Shown: in pieces, positions 5,608 through 6,688 of the stretch
How positions within the stretch are numbered: position 1 is the stretch's first letter
Layout of the letters: every line of letters begins with the position of its first letter
DNA from: Methanosarcina sp.
Lineage (GTDB): Archaea; Halobacteriota; Methanosarcinia; Methanosarcinales; Methanosarcinaceae
Direction: 5' to 3'
DNA: 6,688 nucleotides
NCBI GenBank assembly: GCA_024280975.1
Contig: JAMXLQ010000166.1
Location: forward strand, 1-6,688
Made by a program: the position numbers and the translations under genes
Notes under the pieces: generated by a model
What the model was told of the DNA's origin: nothing
The model's database searches: none
What the model saw: the letters and a program-made list of their open reading frames with translations, nothing else

Positions 5608-6414
5608 CTAAGATTTGATCTTGTCCAATCTTCTAATCATTATGTGTATCATTGCCGCATGTACGAATGCCTGACTTGATTCAGTCAATCTTTCATAATC
5701 TTTGCTTAAACGTCGATATCTACCTAACCATCCAAAAGTCCGCTCTATAACCCATCTTCTAGGAGGTACTTGAAATCCTTTAACATCATCGCTACGCTTT
5801 ACTATTTCCAATATCCAACCACAAACTGAATTTACCCAATCAACCAATTGACCCGAGTAGCCAGCATCAGCCCAAATGAGTTCCAATCGAGAAAACGTTT
5901 CCTTAACTTGTTCCAAAACAAGTTTAGCTCCATCCCGATCCTGAATATTAGCTGTATGGACTATAACTATCAGCAATAGCCCTATTGTGTCTACCAGAAT
6001 GTGCCATTTTCTTCCTTTAACTTTCTTGGCAGCATCATAGCCACGTATTCCTGGTGTTTCTGTGGTTTTAACGGACTGACTATCTAGAATCCCTGCACTA
6101 GGCTCTGGTTCTCTCCCATAAGCAATTCTCAGTTTAGTCCTCAGTGCAGAATTTACATGTTCCCAAGTTCCATTGATTCGCCAAAGACGGAAATAGTGGT
6201 AAACTGTTTTCCAAGGTGGAAATTCATGAGGTAACATACGCCAAGCACAACCAGAACGTAGCAAATAAAATATGGCATTTAATATTTCACGATAAGGATG
6301 AACTCGCTTTCTACCTTTATTATTATCTGAATTAGTGAAATAAGGTTTAATTATTTCCCAATTTCTATCAGATAAATCAGTTTGATAAGGAGTTCTTTTG
6401 TTTTATTCGGACAC
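5608..6414 (-). pseudogene. IS5-family DDE transposase with an early nonsense codon
   Basis: The enzyme would cut and paste the surrounding IS. The reading frame runs from a GTG at 6414 (codons GTG TCC GAA), meets TAA at 6405-6403, then continues without a break to a TAG at 5610-5608. The sequence after the TAA (NKRTPYQTDLSDRNWEIIKP) is the normal start of this family, which often begins with a short M-S-E/D stretch before KRTPY. This suggests that one codon mutated to TAA. The N-terminal DUF4096-like region (LRSGCAWRMLP) leads into the catalytic core. The DDE triad is intact: D in ILDSQSVKTT (complement near 6084), D in WADAGYSG (near 5868) and E in WVIERTFGWLGRYRRLS (near 5745). No ATG or GTG start follows the stop before the domain; the first candidate is a TTG at 6264, which loses 46 residues and lacks a ribosome site. 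It is probably non-functional unless the stop is bypassed. Confidence 0.75.
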
Positions 6415-6448
6415 TAAAGAACAATCTAGAAACAGGTATTATTTAATT

Positions 6449-6547
6449 TTAAGACACGCTCTCAGATAGGCGTGCTTGTCTTTGAATAAAATTAAAATCA
6501 GTCAATTCGTCTTCTTTTTCCAAATTCCAATTATCTTCTTGATCCAT
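6449..6547 (-). CDS. Tiny acidic ORF whose 3' end is replaced by the IS
   Basis: A 32-codon frame starts at the ATG at 6547 (MDQEDNWNLEKEDELTDF...) and runs into the IS right end at 6461, which supplies the last three sense codons and the TAA. The chromosomal part is 28 codons, strongly acidic and Gln-rich, with no recognised family. A TATA-like TTTAAATAG lies at about 6593-6602 on the minus strand, and GGAG at 6569-6566 is too far (18 nt) to be a convincing ribosome site. If the IS and one target triplet are removed, the frame closes at a TAA beyond the left end after E/K-E-M-S, giving 32 residues. It could be a genuine small gene, the N-terminal fragment of a lost gene, or chance. Confidence 0.25.
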   Translation of the reverse strand: MDQEDNWNLEKEDELTDFNFIQRQARLSESVS

Positions 6548-6688
6548 TAAATTTCTCTATTAAAACTCCATTCTTAAGATAAACCGGTTTTTACTATTTA
6601 AAAACGATTTAATAATTTTAAATGTTAATCCTAGAATTATCTCGTATTTAAGAATAAGCATGTTATAACTGAAATAAAAAATGCACAG
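6548..6688. other. AT-rich right flank without a clear gene
   Basis: No supported gene is visible here. It contains a perfect 10-bp palindrome AAACCGGTTT (6581-6590) next to the TATA-like sequence used above, and several A/T runs. An ATG at 6681 on the plus strand is too close to the edge to judge. Confidence 0.5.

Larger units (their letters stand above)
5574..6461. mobile_element. IS5-family insertion sequence, 888 bp
   Basis: The ends are 18-bp terminal inverted repeats: GAGGCTGTCTTAAAATTA at 5574-5591 and the reverse complement of 6444-6461 (GAGCGTGTCTTAAAATTA), with 16 of 18 matches. The length is normal for IS5-family members with a single transposase gene. The flanking triplets are TTA (5571-5573) and TCA (6462-6464). 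They fit a TNA-type 3-bp target duplication, but the middle base differs. The element carries one minus-strand transposase gene that fills most of its length. It is more AT-rich than the chaperone genes. The family assignment rests on the transposase motifs and ends; I cannot name the exact IS. Confidence 0.88.

Noticed and set aside
5463..6461. A single 999-bp IS using the outer left end
   Set aside because: The inner end at 5574 pairs over 18 bp with the right end, gives TNA-type flanks and a normal IS length. The outer flank (TTC) does not match.

Overview
The window is a methanogen heat-shock chaperone locus, almost certainly from a Methanosarcina species. The central genes are grpE, dnaK and dnaJ in that order, with bacterial-type sequences. 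They sit among archaeal expression signals: TATA boxes about 25-30 nt from likely transcript starts, weak Shine-Dalgarno sites and oligo-T termination stretches. This mix of a laterally acquired Hsp70 system with archaeal promoters is known from Methanosarcina. An ATP-grasp gene resembling the methanofuran-pathway ligase MfnD at the left edge fits a methanogen. I did not assign a species.

Layout. Positions 1-552 (minus) hold the N-terminal 184 codons of the ATP-grasp ligase, which runs off the left edge. Positions 553-809 are a divergent intergenic region with a perfect 11-bp inverted repeat, an imperfect hairpin, a four-unit 14-bp tandem repeat and the two outward promoters. Positions 810-1253 (plus) encode a small four-helix membrane protein of unknown function, followed by a hairpin and a T-rich terminator. 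Then come grpE (1380-2009), a 302-bp AT-rich intergenic region with a dyad and a TATA box, dnaK (2312-4162), a 104-bp spacer with two hairpins and a T6 run, and dnaJ (4267-5433).

Downstream of dnaJ the DNA is AT-rich and mobile. A solitary IS-end-like sequence lies at 5463-5479. A complete 888-bp IS5-family element follows at 5574-6461, with 18-bp terminal inverted repeats. Its transposase, read on the minus strand, keeps all three DDE residues but has an in-frame TAA three codons after its likely GTG start, so it is probably inactive. The element landed in the 3' end of a very short minus-strand ORF (start at 6547). Positions 6548-6688 are AT-rich with no convincing gene.

How the genes work together: DnaJ delivers unfolded clients to DnaK and stimulates its ATPase, and GrpE exchanges ADP for ATP to reset the cycle. 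Each of the three genes has its own promoter-like signals, and hairpin/T-run structures separate membrane protein from grpE and dnaK from dnaJ. The sequence therefore suggests largely separate transcription units rather than one tight operon. I see no CRISPR, tRNA, rRNA or evident new defence or biosynthetic system. The most unusual items are the 14-bp repeat array, the dyad upstream of dnaK, and the IS-associated debris after dnaJ.
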